This document shows positions 24,166-32,737 of a stretch of DNA of 64,000 bases, piece by piece. The notes under the pieces were generated by a model. That model made no database searches and was not told where the DNA came from. It was given only the letters and a program-made list of their open reading frames with translations. Origin of the DNA: JAAZAI01 sp050942875 (lineage in GTDB: Bacteria; Verrucomicrobiota; Kiritimatiellia; RFP12; UBA3636); NCBI GenBank assembly GCA_050942875.1, contig JBMNOD010000008.1, positions 1-64,000 on the forward strand, written 5' to 3'. A program made the position numbers and the translations under genes. Positions within the stretch are counted from its first letter, which is position 1. The number at the start of each line of letters is the position of its first letter.

Positions 24166-25427
24166 CACCCGACAGCTTCGCCGATCTTCGCTACGGCTTG
24201 TTCATCCACTACGGCCTCTACAGCATGCCGGGGCGTGGCGAATGGGCCATGAACCGCGAGGGGATCGCGCCGGGCGCCATGGACGACCTGGCGAAGACCT
24301 TCAACCCCTCCGCCTTCGACGCCGAGGCGATTTGCGACCTCGCCGCGGCCGGCGGCATGAAGTACGTTGTCTTCACGACCATGCACCACGACGGCTTCCG
24401 TCTCTATGACACGGCGTTGTCGCCGTTCAGTTCATCGCGGGTCTGCGGACGCGACTTGACGGCCGAGCTTGTCGCCGCGGCGCGTCGGCGCGGTCTCAAG
24501 GTCGGCCTCTACCACAGCCTCAACAACTGGCACGACCAGCCCGACGCCGTCGCCGCCTTCGAGGACGCCTCGGCCTATTCCGTCTTCATCGAGAAGACGA
24601 CGGCGCGTCTCGTGGAGCTCGTCACGCGGTTCGATCCGATCGACATCCTCTGGTACGACGGCTGGTGGCCGTTCGACGCCGAAGGATGGCAGGCCGAGCG
24701 GATGAACGCGGCCTTGCGGGCGATCCAGCCGCATCTGCTGTTCAACGGACGCAACGGCCTGCCCGGCGACTTCGGCACGCCCGAGGGGCATCTGACGACG
24801 CCGGAGCCCTGGCGGCCCTGGGAGGCGTGCATGACGCTCAACGACCACTGGGGCTTCCATCGCGGCGACGAAAACTGGAAGCCGCCCATCGAGGTCGTGA
24901 AAATGCTCCTCAGGTGCGCCGCCGGGCGCGGCAACCTCCTGCTCAACATCGGCCCCCGCGGCGACGGTTCGGTGCCCGAGGGGAGCGTGGACGTCATCCA
25001 GGCCGTCGGGCGATGGCTCCGCGACGGAGGCGAGGCCGCCGTCGCCGCGACGGATCCCATGACGTTCGATCCCATGACCCGCGCGCCCGGCGACCGCGGC
25101 GACTGGGATCCCGCCGGCGTTTTCACCGCCTCCGGGAACACGCTGTTCTTCACGCTTCTCTATCCCCCCGGCCCTCAATTCACCCTCACGGGGCTTGAGA
25201 TGCGCGTCGAGTCCGTCGAGGTCGACGGGCTCGGCCCGCTGGCCTTCGAGCAGCGCGACGGCCGGCTCGTCGTCGAGCTCCCCGACTCCCTGCTGGAACG
25301 CTTCTGCCCCGTGCTTCGGATGGCCTGCGACGCGCCGCCCTCGCTGTACCGGACGGGCGGCATGCGCCCCCCGTCCGTCAAGCACCCCCGCTACGACCCC
25401 GTTTCGCCCGACATTCTTTATTACTAA
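24162..25427 (+). CDS. Alpha-L-fucosidase, GH29
   Basis: 421 residues. The catalytic barrel is clear: 'RYGLFIHYGLYSMPGRGEWAM' at residues 9-29, the fucose-binding 'TTMHHDGFRLYD' near 72, 'GLYHSLNNW' near 112, and the nucleophile Asp166 in 'ILWYDGWW'. 'GNLLLNIGPRGDG' near 260 closes the domain. A short beta-sandwich follows at about 310-421. No signal peptide, so it would act in the cytoplasm on imported fucosyl oligosaccharides. The general acid cannot be assigned by eye, as in many GH29 members. The end of the gene, including the stop codon, forms one terminal repeat of a MITE-like element. Confidence 0.88.
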   Translation: MTPDSFADLRYGLFIHYGLYSMPGRGEWAMNREGIAPGAMDDLAKTFNPSAFDAEAICDLAAAGGMKYVVFTTMHHDGFRLYDTALSPFSSSRVCGRDLTAELVAAARRRGLKVGLYHSLNNWHDQPDAVAAFEDASAYSVFIEKTTARLVELVTRFDPIDILWYDGWWPFDAEGWQAERMNAALRAIQPHLLFNGRNGLPGDFGTPEGHLTTPEPWRPWEACMTLNDHWGFHRGDENWKPPIEVVKMLLRCAAGRGNLLLNIGPRGDGSVPEGSVDVIQAVGRWLRDGGEAAVAATDPMTFDPMTRAPGDRGDWDPAGVFTASGNTLFFTLLYPPGPQFTLTGLEMRVESVEVDGLGPLAFEQRDGRLVVELPDSLLERFCPVLRMACDAPPSLYRTGGMRPPSVKHPRYDPVSPDILYY

Positions 25428-25579
25428 CCCGGCCACAAATAGCGTTGCGCACGGAGATTGAGGCATGGGATCTGGAATTTGGCGTTGGGAAAGGGGCACG
25501 GACATTCCTGTCCGTGTTCGTCCACGGGTTGGAAAACCCGTGCCCCTGATTTGCAGCATGAATTATGGCCGGGTTAGTA
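25422..25579. mobile_element. MITE-like element with 14-bp terminal inverted repeats and nested hairpins
   Basis: TACTAACCCGGCCA (25422-25435) is repeated in reverse complement at 25566-25579. Inside, two hairpins lie side by side: CACGGACA-TTCC-TGTCCGTG (25497-25516) and CACGGGTT-GGAA-AACCCGTG (25523-25542); GGGGCACG (25493) also pairs with CGTGCCCC (25546). The 158-base element has no ORF. The left repeat overlaps the fucosidase stop codon. Confidence 0.6.
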
Positions 25580-25902
25580 GCATGGTAGACCGCAGGATCG
25601 GGGACGACCTCTAACCGCTTTTCAAGAATGTCAATGACGCCCCAGCCGCCATCGCCCGGCGTGGACGCCCGCGTCGCGGGCGTTTCGACAGGGAAGCGCA
25701 TGACGGCGGATGTGGCCTTTGGAACCGCCTGCTGGATGTCGCCGCCAGTCGAAACGATGCAAGTGCCGATGAGCCCGTTTCCGTCCGCGTCGGGTTCGAC
25801 TGCGCCCACAAAGTCCACTCCGTCCACCAAACCCAAGCTTCCCCCTGCCTTGCATCCTTGCGGCGGTTGCCGCTTGCCGATGGGGCTTTGCTTTGGTACC
25901 AT
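25580..25902 (-). pseudogene. Possible gene remnant cut by the MITE-like element
   Basis: A minus-strand reading frame from ATG at 25902 has high GC in third positions and a protein-like sequence ('GAVEPDADGNGLIGTCIV', 'FPVETPATRASTPGDGGWG'), then runs into the element at 25579. I do not recognise a family, and no ribosome site is strong. It may be the middle of a disrupted gene or chance. Confidence 0.3.
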
Positions 25903-25920
25903 GATGTCATTCGCGATAAT
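25893..25920 (+). promoter_or_regulatory. Probable promoter of the GH-A hydrolase gene
   Basis: TTGGTA (25893-25898) and GATAAT (25915-25920) lie 16 bases apart, with transcription expected to start near 25927, about 33 bases before the ATG. Confidence 0.45.
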
Positions 25921-25959
25921 TTGAAGACGGACAAACCACAAGCAATACGACGGTCTAAC

Positions 25960-28710
25960 ATGAGAAAAAGCATGCACGCACTCTTGGCTTCGACATCACT
26001 AGCTGCCGCCGGCCTGTCGCAGAGCGCGCTGGCGGCGTCCGCCACCGCCATCGCCGGGGCCGACGGTTCAATCGCCATTAAAACGCCGGGCGGTGCACTG
26101 CATCTCGCCCCGATCGTGATGGCGCACAATTGGGGGACGATGCAGTCGCATGCGAAACAGGATTCGGGCGACCGCCTCGAATTCAGGATTCAAATTGACG
26201 AAGACAATTTGCTGAATGGGAGGCTGCATGCATCCGCCGCAGCCAATGGCGCAATCGATTTGCGGCATGATTTCGTTTCCGATGCGGCGTTGTCGGTCAA
26301 TGTGGTCTGTCTTGCCGCCTCGTTTCGTGTGGACAATTTCGCGGGCGGGACTTGGCAAACTGACAACGAGTCCGGCACGTTCCCTGTTGGCAAGAGCGCC
26401 GAGCCGCATTTGCATTCGTCCATGACGACGAATCTCACGATCCGGATGCCTGGCTCGAACGGGGCGTTTTTTGCATTTCATTTTCCGCATCCCACGCGCA
26501 TTTTGCTGCAGGACAATCGAGAATGGAACGTGGACTCCTATACGCTGCGCATCTCGCCGGCGTACAATACGCCGCTCGCGCGTGGCGATGAATTCTCGCT
26601 GCCGCTTTCCCTGCGCACGGCAATGCCGCTGAGTCTGGCCATCGACCGTCCCGTGACGATCACCGCAAGCGAGAAGAAGTGGATCCCCTTGCGACAGAGC
26701 ATGGACATCAAGCCTGGCTCGCCGCTCGACTTTTCCCAAATTGTCGATTGGCATGCGCCTGCGGGCAAGCATGGGCGCGTGGTCTCGGTGGACGGTCATT
26801 TCGAGTTCGAGAAGCTGCCTGGCGTCAAACAGCGCTTCTACGGCAACAACCTCTGTTTCTCCGCCAACTACGTTTCCGCGGGCGAGGCGAAAACGCTTGC
26901 CGAGCGTTTCCGCAGAATCGGCTACAACACCGTCCGTCTGCACCACCACGACAACACGCTCGTGGAAGGCGACCCGGACAAGACGCGGCTGAACGCCGAA
27001 CGCCTGGACCAGCTTGATCGGCTTGTGGCGGCCTTCATTGAAAACGGCGTTTACGTGACGACCGACCTGTTCGTCTCGCGTGCCATTCCCTGGCGCGCCA
27101 TTGGGGTCGACGAGGATGGCGACATCCCGATGAACGAGTTCAAGTTGCTGTGTGCGGTGGAGCCGCGCGCGATGGAAAACTGGAAGACGTTTACGCGTCA
27201 GTTCATGTTGCACAAGAACCCGTACACGGGCCGGACCTATGCCGAGGAGCCAGGTTTTGCATGGATTTCCTTCATCAATGAAGGCAATCCGGGAAATTTC
27301 TCCAACATCCATAAACGCACGCCGCAATATGTTGCGAAATGGACGGAATGGCTTGCCGCAAAGCGGGCCGCCGACCCCGCTTGCAACGCCATTCCGGATG
27401 CCGTGCCCGAGCACATTTACCGGGATGGCGCGCACGTCGCCGTCTATTTGCAGTTTCTGCGTGACGTCGAGGCGGCCATGTCCGCCGAGATGAAGCGCTT
27501 CCTGCGTGAAGCGCTTGGCTGCAAGGCGCTTCTCACCAACATGAACGGATGGACGCAACATGCATGCGATCAGGTCACGCGTGCCGACATCTACGATTAC
27601 GTAGACGACCACTTCTACGTCGATCATCCGCGTTTCCTTGAGAAGTCATGGCGACTCCCCAGCGCCTCGCCGAACGAAAACCCGTTCATGAATGCCGAGA
27701 TGGGCATGCGCCCGAGCGCCTTCAGCCGCATTGCCGGGATGCCGTTCACCATTTCCGAATACAACTTTTCCGGTCCCGGACGCTTTCGCGGCGTGGGCGG
27801 CATCGCGATCGGCGCGATTGGCGCGCTGCAGGACTGGTCGGCGCTTTGGCGCTTCGCCTACAGCCATCAGCGCGAAAACATGTTCAGGCCAACGCAGATC
27901 GGCTATTTCGACATTGCCAACGACCCGCTGGCGCTCGCCTCGGAGCGTGCCGCCGTGTGCATGTTCCTGCGCGGCGACGTGGAGCCGCTTCAGAAGACGA
28001 TCACGCTTGTGATTCCGCGCGCGGACGTGATGAACTTCACGGAGAAAATGCCGAGAGTGGCGCCCGGCTGGGTCGATGTGGGGTGGCGTGCGAAAGTTCA
28101 AACGGCGCTGGATTCCGCGCCTGCCGATTCCACTTGGCAGGTGCCCTACGACAAGGCGTACCAAGCCGAAGGCGCGAAACTCGCCCGCGCGGCTGTCGCC
28201 AACGAGCCTTTCGGCGGCGGCGCGTTTGACGTTGACAAGATTGTGGGGACGTTCAAAATCAATACGCCGCGCACGGTGGGCCTGTTTGCCGAGGGCGGTC
28301 GGTTCACGGTGGGCATCCTGGAAGCGGAGATTGCCGAAGCCCCGGCCACGTTGTGGGTCAGCTCGCTTGACGGCTTGCCCTGCACGACGAGCCGCCGCCT
28401 GTTGCTGACGCATCTGACGGACGTGCAGAATACGAACATCCGCTACGGCGAGCTTGCCCGCCGCACGTTGCTGGCTTGGGGCGGACTCCCGCATCTTGCG
28501 GAGCGGGGCGTCGCGCACGTGGCGCTTTCGGCGGAGAACCCCGAGGAGTTTTCCGTTTATGCCTTGGATGTCTCGGGCGCGCGCACGAGGAGGATCAAGA
28601 CGGACGTCAAAGACGGGCGTCTTGTGTTCACCGTTGACACGGCAATTGTACAGGACGACGCAACGCTTGCCTACGAACTTACGCGATCAACCCTGGACCT
28701 TGGACTCTGA
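25960..28710 (+). CDS. Secreted clan GH-A glycoside hydrolase (GH5-like)
   Basis: 916 residues from the ATG that begins a clear signal peptide (MRKSMHALLASTSLAAAGL...ALAAS); a longer reading without one is rejected. Residues 30-250 are beta-rich. Residues about 275-680 form a TIM barrel with 'YGNNLCFSANYVS', 'GYNTVRLHHHDN', the likely acid/base Glu441 in 'WISFINEGNP' and the likely nucleophile Glu600 in 'FTISEYNF'. The NEGN form replaces the usual NEP/NEPN. The last 230 residues are a beta-sandwich. No closer subfamily can be given by eye. The gene stands alone between its own promoter and an 0.9-kb gap. Confidence 0.78.
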   Translation: MRKSMHALLASTSLAAAGLSQSALAASATAIAGADGSIAIKTPGGALHLAPIVMAHNWGTMQSHAKQDSGDRLEFRIQIDEDNLLNGRLHASAAANGAIDLRHDFVSDAALSVNVVCLAASFRVDNFAGGTWQTDNESGTFPVGKSAEPHLHSSMTTNLTIRMPGSNGAFFAFHFPHPTRILLQDNREWNVDSYTLRISPAYNTPLARGDEFSLPLSLRTAMPLSLAIDRPVTITASEKKWIPLRQSMDIKPGSPLDFSQIVDWHAPAGKHGRVVSVDGHFEFEKLPGVKQRFYGNNLCFSANYVSAGEAKTLAERFRRIGYNTVRLHHHDNTLVEGDPDKTRLNAERLDQLDRLVAAFIENGVYVTTDLFVSRAIPWRAIGVDEDGDIPMNEFKLLCAVEPRAMENWKTFTRQFMLHKNPYTGRTYAEEPGFAWISFINEGNPGNFSNIHKRTPQYVAKWTEWLAAKRAADPACNAIPDAVPEHIYRDGAHVAVYLQFLRDVEAAMSAEMKRFLREALGCKALLTNMNGWTQHACDQVTRADIYDYVDDHFYVDHPRFLEKSWRLPSASPNENPFMNAEMGMRPSAFSRIAGMPFTISEYNFSGPGRFRGVGGIAIGAIGALQDWSALWRFAYSHQRENMFRPTQIGYFDIANDPLALASERAAVCMFLRGDVEPLQKTITLVIPRADVMNFTEKMPRVAPGWVDVGWRAKVQTALDSAPADSTWQVPYDKAYQAEGAKLARAAVANEPFGGGAFDVDKIVGTFKINTPRTVGLFAEGGRFTVGILEAEIAEAPATLWVSSLDGLPCTTSRRLLLTHLTDVQNTNIRYGELARRTLLAWGGLPHLAERGVAHVALSAENPEEFSVYALDVSGARTRRIKTDVKDGRLVFTVDTAIVQDDATLAYELTRSTLDLGL

Positions 28711-29359
28711 ACCCGTGATGTGTGGCAACGACGTGCCTCCGGGGGTCATGGGTGTGTGTCAGAAAAGTGACAGACAAATCCGGCATTGCCCATGTCATGC
28801 GCATTGAAAGGGAATTTGGCGCGGTGCTTTCACTGCAATCGAGCCGTGCCTTGCATCGTCGCCGTCCCTTTCTGATTTTGAAAGGAAGTGTGGTTTCATT
28901 GCCATGCCCCTCCCTGCACGCCTCCGTGCCTGTCTAGCGAGGAGTGAGAAGCGAGAAGAGCGTAGTTCAGGCCGGGGACACCCCAGACCCCGTTTTTAGA
29001 CAGGGTTGCAGGATTTGCAGGATTAGGATTGGACTCCCCGGAATCTTGTCAATCTTGCAATCTTGTCCAAGGCTGCGCCACCTGCGCCGCGCCACCTACG
29101 ATTTTTGTGGCCATGAAGGAAACCCGGAATTGGGGCGCGGCCGCGGCGGCTTCGCCGAGCGGGGAATGGCCACGAAAAACAAAGACGCAGGCGACGCGGC
29201 GCAGGTGGAGGTTTTTGATCCAAACACACGGGCACAGAGGCACAGAGGGGGATTGGTTTTGAATTTGGCATCAGGAATGCCTCCATGTTTCATGGAAACT
29301 CAAGGAAGCATGTCACGATTCTGACACACCCCCGGGGTCATTACGTGATGATTTCCTGC
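28711..29359. other. Long intergenic stretch with short hairpins and degenerate repeats
   Basis: No convincing gene on either strand. Two similar hairpin sequences in opposite orientation, TGTCAGAAAAGTGACA (28757-28772) and TGTCACGATTCTGACA (29311-29326), mark its ends. Between them are simple direct repeats: 'TTGCAGGATT' (29004-29025), 'AATCTTGTCAATCTTGC' (29042-29065), 'GGCACAGAGGCACAGAGGG' (29231-29250). The composition is lower in GC than the genes. Confidence 0.6.
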
Positions 29360-29388
29360 TTGAGCCTCAGTCGGGATTGTGGTAGACT
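29360..29388 (+). promoter_or_regulatory. Probable promoter before the GH42-like gene
   Basis: TTGAGC (29360-29365) and TAGACT (29383-29388) are 17 bases apart. The start would lie near 29395, about 35 bases before the small ORF at 29430. Confidence 0.45.
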
Positions 29389-29429
29389 TCCTTGTGTTAG
29401 ATCCCCGCACCTGTCAAAAAAAAAGAAGC

Positions 29430-29600
29430 ATGAAACACCACCCGATAGATCCTGTCGTCGGCAACATCGACGCGACGCTGACCGGAGGCCGGCGGGGAAG
29501 CGCGCAGATCGATCCTCGCCATCTGAACGGCATGCGCGGGGAAGCTCCCAGAAGCCAATCGCCCTCTGAAGAACAGACAACGAGAAAGGTCCTGTCATGA
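29430..29600 (+). CDS. Candidate 56-codon ORF coupled to the next gene
   Basis: ATG at 29430 follows AAGAAG after a run of A; the ORF ends in the ATGA overlap with the gene at 29597. The product is polar, with no hydrophobic segment and no family I know. Third-position GC is raised but less than in neighbouring genes. The overlap and the nearby promoter favour a real leader or small protein; chance remains possible. Confidence 0.35.
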   Translation: MKHHPIDPVVGNIDATLTGGRRGSAQIDPRHLNGMRGEAPRSQSPSEEQTTRKVLS

Positions 29601-31582
29601 AGAATCAAAGCATCCGCAAACAGGTGACGGTCGGCGGGATGGCCGAGGGCGTCTATGGCATGGAGACGCTGCGGCGCATCCGCGACGAAGGGCTTGGGGA
29701 CTACGTGGTGCTCTTCGTCGGAGCCTGGCCGATGGAGCGCCTTCGCGACGTGGTCGCCTTCTGCAAGGCGCACAAGCTGCGCTTCGTGATGGACGAGATG
29801 TGGCGCCGCACCCAGCCCGCGCCGCGCCCGGACTATGCGAATCACGATCCGGCCGCGTTCCGCGCGTTGATCGAGGAGGCGGGCGAGAGCTTCGACGGCG
29901 CTCTGTTCCTGTGCGAATACGGCGGCCTCGCCCTCTACTGGCCGAGCGCCACGGTGGAAGGTTCTCCCAACCTCGTTCCGCCGACGCCCTGCGCGGCCGA
30001 GGCGCGCGCCCATCTCGTGGCGAAGTTGAAGGAGCTCGCGGCCTTGGCGACGGACTGGCTCGTGCCGCGCCCGCTCGTCTTGATCGAGGCTTCGCCCATC
30101 GCCCGCTACCTCTACGAGGCCGGCATCGACCGCGTGGATTTGGAGATCACCTACGATCGCTTCACCGAAATGCAGTACGCCGCCACGCGCGGCGCCACGC
30201 GCGCGTTCAAGCGCCCGCGCTTCGGCGTTGACATGGCGATGATCTGCTACGGCGGCAACCGGCTCGACGCGCTCTGGGTGCATCGCTGGAAGACCTCGCT
30301 CTACCAGGCCTTCATCCGGGGCGCCGATCCGATCTATTCCGAGCATGGCATCATGGACAACCGCCACCGCGGCCACGACCTCGACGCCGAGGCGCCTCCC
30401 GTCCGCCGCTACCGCGAGGAGCTTGGCAAGTTCGCCCGCTTCTGCGCCGCCCATCCGCGCCCCGCAGGCTACCCCCGCACCAAGCTGGCGATTCTTCACG
30501 GCCAGCTCGACAGCTTCGCCCCCAGCGCCGTGGGGCAGACGCACGTCTGGGGCCAGCGCGGCGCGTCCGGCGTGCCCGTCGGCGAGCCGGAAGCCTCCTG
30601 GGAGCTGTTCCACACGCTCTTCCAATCGCGCCATTGGGAGCATCCCTGCGCGGAGGGGGACGCGGATCGCTCCGGCAACCCTCCGCTCGGGCAGGTCGAT
30701 CTGCTGCCGGCGGAGGCCCCGCTGGAGGCCTGGAGCGCCTATTCCGCCGTGATCTGCCTCGGCTGGAACACGATGACGCCCACACTCCACGCGACGATGA
30801 AGGCCTACGTCGAGCAGGGCGGGCACCTCGTCGCCTCGCTGGCCCATCTCGACACGCGCACGCGGCGCGACGTGCCGATGCAGCTGATCCACGACGGGGA
30901 TTTGACCGATCTTTTCGGCGTCCGCGTGACGCTGGACGGCGGGTTTTGCGGGGAGGGCTTCAAGTTCCTGCGGCGTCCGCCGCTCGGCGACTACCGGTTT
31001 CCGCTGTGGACCACGGTCTGCGATTCGCTCTATCGCGATGGCGGCTTCCCGAAAGCATCGCTTGAGTTGACGACGGCGGAGGTGCTGGCCGGCGGCTCGG
31101 ATCGCTACGGCGACAGCGCGAGGATCGAGTTGGATCCGATCCTCGTCGCGAACCGCGTCGGCCAAGGGCAGGCGATCCTGCTCAACGCCACCGTTTATCC
31201 CGCCCACTTCGGTTTGCGCCGCTTCTACACGGATCTGCTCGGCGTGGTCGCCGAGGCGCAGGCGGGCGACATCGAGGTCCTCTGCAGCGACCGGGTGCGG
31301 TACGCCGTCTATCCGGAACCCGGGATGGAGATCCTCTACTTGCTCAACACCCATCCCGATTGCGCGCAGGAAGTCTGCGTGTCGCACGGGAACGTCCGTC
31401 GCGCCGCCCTCTCCGTCGCGCCCGGCGCGCTCCGCGTGGCCTATCTCAATGCGGGAGGCCTGGTCTCCCCCGAGGATCCCGCGATCCGCGTTGTCCAGCT
31501 CGACTGGGACGGCCCGCGTCCGATCCTGCAATTCCACGGCGACGCCTGCGCCCCTGATCAGATGACCGTGATGCAAGCCTAG
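29597..31582 (+). CDS. GH42-like hydrolase with trimerisation-type domain, no signal peptide
   Basis: 661 residues. The first 330 residues have the run of a TIM barrel ('VVLFVGAWPMERLRDVVAFC', 'FDGALFLCEYGGLALYWPS', 'FGVDMAMICYGGNRLDALW', 'DPIYSEHGIMDN'). Residues about 360-550 look like the flavodoxin-like domain found behind GH42 barrels ('YSAVICLGWNTMTPTLHATMKAYVEQGGHLV'), and the end is a small beta domain. Likely glutamates occur in 'LFLCEYGG' and 'IYSEHG', but I cannot assign catalysis. Without a signal peptide it would be cytoplasmic. Its place in a glycan locus supports a glycosidase; the substrate is unknown. Confidence 0.55.
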   Translation: MKNQSIRKQVTVGGMAEGVYGMETLRRIRDEGLGDYVVLFVGAWPMERLRDVVAFCKAHKLRFVMDEMWRRTQPAPRPDYANHDPAAFRALIEEAGESFDGALFLCEYGGLALYWPSATVEGSPNLVPPTPCAAEARAHLVAKLKELAALATDWLVPRPLVLIEASPIARYLYEAGIDRVDLEITYDRFTEMQYAATRGATRAFKRPRFGVDMAMICYGGNRLDALWVHRWKTSLYQAFIRGADPIYSEHGIMDNRHRGHDLDAEAPPVRRYREELGKFARFCAAHPRPAGYPRTKLAILHGQLDSFAPSAVGQTHVWGQRGASGVPVGEPEASWELFHTLFQSRHWEHPCAEGDADRSGNPPLGQVDLLPAEAPLEAWSAYSAVICLGWNTMTPTLHATMKAYVEQGGHLVASLAHLDTRTRRDVPMQLIHDGDLTDLFGVRVTLDGGFCGEGFKFLRRPPLGDYRFPLWTTVCDSLYRDGGFPKASLELTTAEVLAGGSDRYGDSARIELDPILVANRVGQGQAILLNATVYPAHFGLRRFYTDLLGVVAEAQAGDIEVLCSDRVRYAVYPEPGMEILYLLNTHPDCAQEVCVSHGNVRRAALSVAPGALRVAYLNAGGLVSPEDPAIRVVQLDWDGPRPILQFHGDACAPDQMTVMQA

Positions 31583-31691
31583 GGGTCTGTCCCTGGCGCC
31601 CTTTTGTCCATTCCATTCACGCCAAGCTGCCGACACGTCGACTTTCCCTGGGACAGACGACTGTCTTCACTTCAGCCCGTTGCGTTTTCTC
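31583..31691. repeat. Inverted RAYT-type repeats after the GH42-like gene
   Basis: GGGGTCTGTCCCTGG (31583-31597) and the reversed CCCTGGGACAGACG (31648-31661) face each other with 50 bases between, so they can pair as a long stem. The rest is non-coding. Confidence 0.55.
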
Positions 31692-31720
31692 TTGACGGTG
31701 AAGCGGGTTCCGGGTAAGAT
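31692..31720 (+). promoter_or_regulatory. Strong sigma-70-like promoter before the LamG gene
   Basis: TTGACG (31692-31697) and TAAGAT (31715-31720) are exactly 17 bases apart, the best promoter in the window. The start is expected near 31727; AGGAGG precedes the ATG at 31766. Confidence 0.65.
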
Positions 31721-31765
31721 TCAAGACGTATTGATGGATCGTTCTGTCAACAACAGGAGGCAAAC

Positions 31766-32542
31766 ATGAAAATCAAGGTTTCACGATTCTTCCATGCCTG
31801 GGTCTGCCTGGCCGTCGTCGGTCCGGCAACCGCCCAAACCTACCTCGCCGAAGGCCCCTACGCGCCCGACAGGCGGACGGTCGTGCTCTTCCATTTCGAC
31901 GAGGCGGCCGGCGCGAGCCTTCCGCAGGACAGCTCGTTCAACGCCTTGAACCCGTATTCCGGCCCGCTGGCCACAGGGGACGCCGGCGTGTTCGGCAACG
32001 CCATGGCGTTCACGAACAACCTGATCGAAATCGCCCACGACGCCGCCTTCCTCAACATCCAGTCGAACGGCTTCTTCGAATGCTGGATCAAGCCCTCCGC
32101 GGATTACATCGATCGCTGGGGAAGCGACGACTCGATCATTAACAAAAACGCCGCGGGCAGCAACCGCGGGGACGTCAACTTCGGCATCCGCATGAACCCG
32201 ATCTCCTACGGCGGGGGGCAGTTCTTCCTGTTGGCTGAGACGGGTGCAGGCACGTACCGAAACCTGCAGACGCCGAACATGATCACGGAGTCCCGCTGGT
32301 ACCACGTGCGCGTGCAGTGGGACTGCGTCAACAAGCCGACGATCCACGTGGACGGCGTCGAGAAGCCCTTCAACAACGCCGGAACGAGCACGGACACGAC
32401 CTATGTCGGCCCCTACTTCAACGTCAACGCCAGGCTGGCCGTCGGCGTCGGCATGGGGAAAACCGTCGGCTACATCCTCCTCGACGAGCTGCGCCTCTGC
32501 GAGACGCCGCCGCCGCCCGCCACGTTGGTGGTGGTCCGGTGA
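31766..32542 (+). CDS. Secreted LamG-type (concanavalin A-like) protein
   Basis: 258 residues. Signal peptide about 1-23 ending ATAQ. The rest is one LamG/Laminin_G_3 jelly roll: 'TVVLFHFDEAAGASLPQDSS' (38-57), 'FFECWIKPS' (101-109), 'WYHVRVQWD' (175-183), 'TIHVDGVEKPF' (190-200), 'YILLDELRLCE' (235-245). Such single-domain lectin-like proteins bind or decorate glycans at the surface. It has its own strong promoter and a good AGGAGG site. The C-terminal 'PPPPATLVVVR' resembles the end of the 16311 gene product. Confidence 0.85.
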   Translation: MKIKVSRFFHAWVCLAVVGPATAQTYLAEGPYAPDRRTVVLFHFDEAAGASLPQDSSFNALNPYSGPLATGDAGVFGNAMAFTNNLIEIAHDAAFLNIQSNGFFECWIKPSADYIDRWGSDDSIINKNAAGSNRGDVNFGIRMNPISYGGGQFFLLAETGAGTYRNLQTPNMITESRWYHVRVQWDCVNKPTIHVDGVEKPFNNAGTSTDTTYVGPYFNVNARLAVGVGMGKTVGYILLDELRLCETPPPPATLVVVR

Positions 32543-32585
32543 GGCTCTTGCAGTCTTTTACGCCTGGTCGACCTTTCCCTTCGAT

Positions 32586-32723
32586 CCGACATCGCCACCT
32601 GCCGGATCGACAAAGTTGACGACAAGGCGACAAAGTTCACGACAAAGCAACAAACCGACATCGCCACCTGCCGGATCGACAAAGTTGACGACAAGGCGAC
32701 AAAGTTCACGACAAAGCAACAAA
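32586..32723. repeat. Perfect 69-bp tandem duplication
   Basis: 32586-32654 and 32655-32723 are identical. Each unit itself holds two related 20-base halves starting GACAAAGTTGACGACAA and GACAAAGTTCACGACAA. It lies in the gap between the LamG gene and the giant CBM protein, just upstream of the latter's ATG. Confidence 0.95.
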
Positions 32724-32737
32724 GAAAAACCTGAAAC

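Noticed and set aside
25858..25959. Longer N-terminus for the GH-A hydrolase
   Set aside because: The extension overlaps the -10 box of the likely promoter and precedes a complete signal peptide beginning at 25960.
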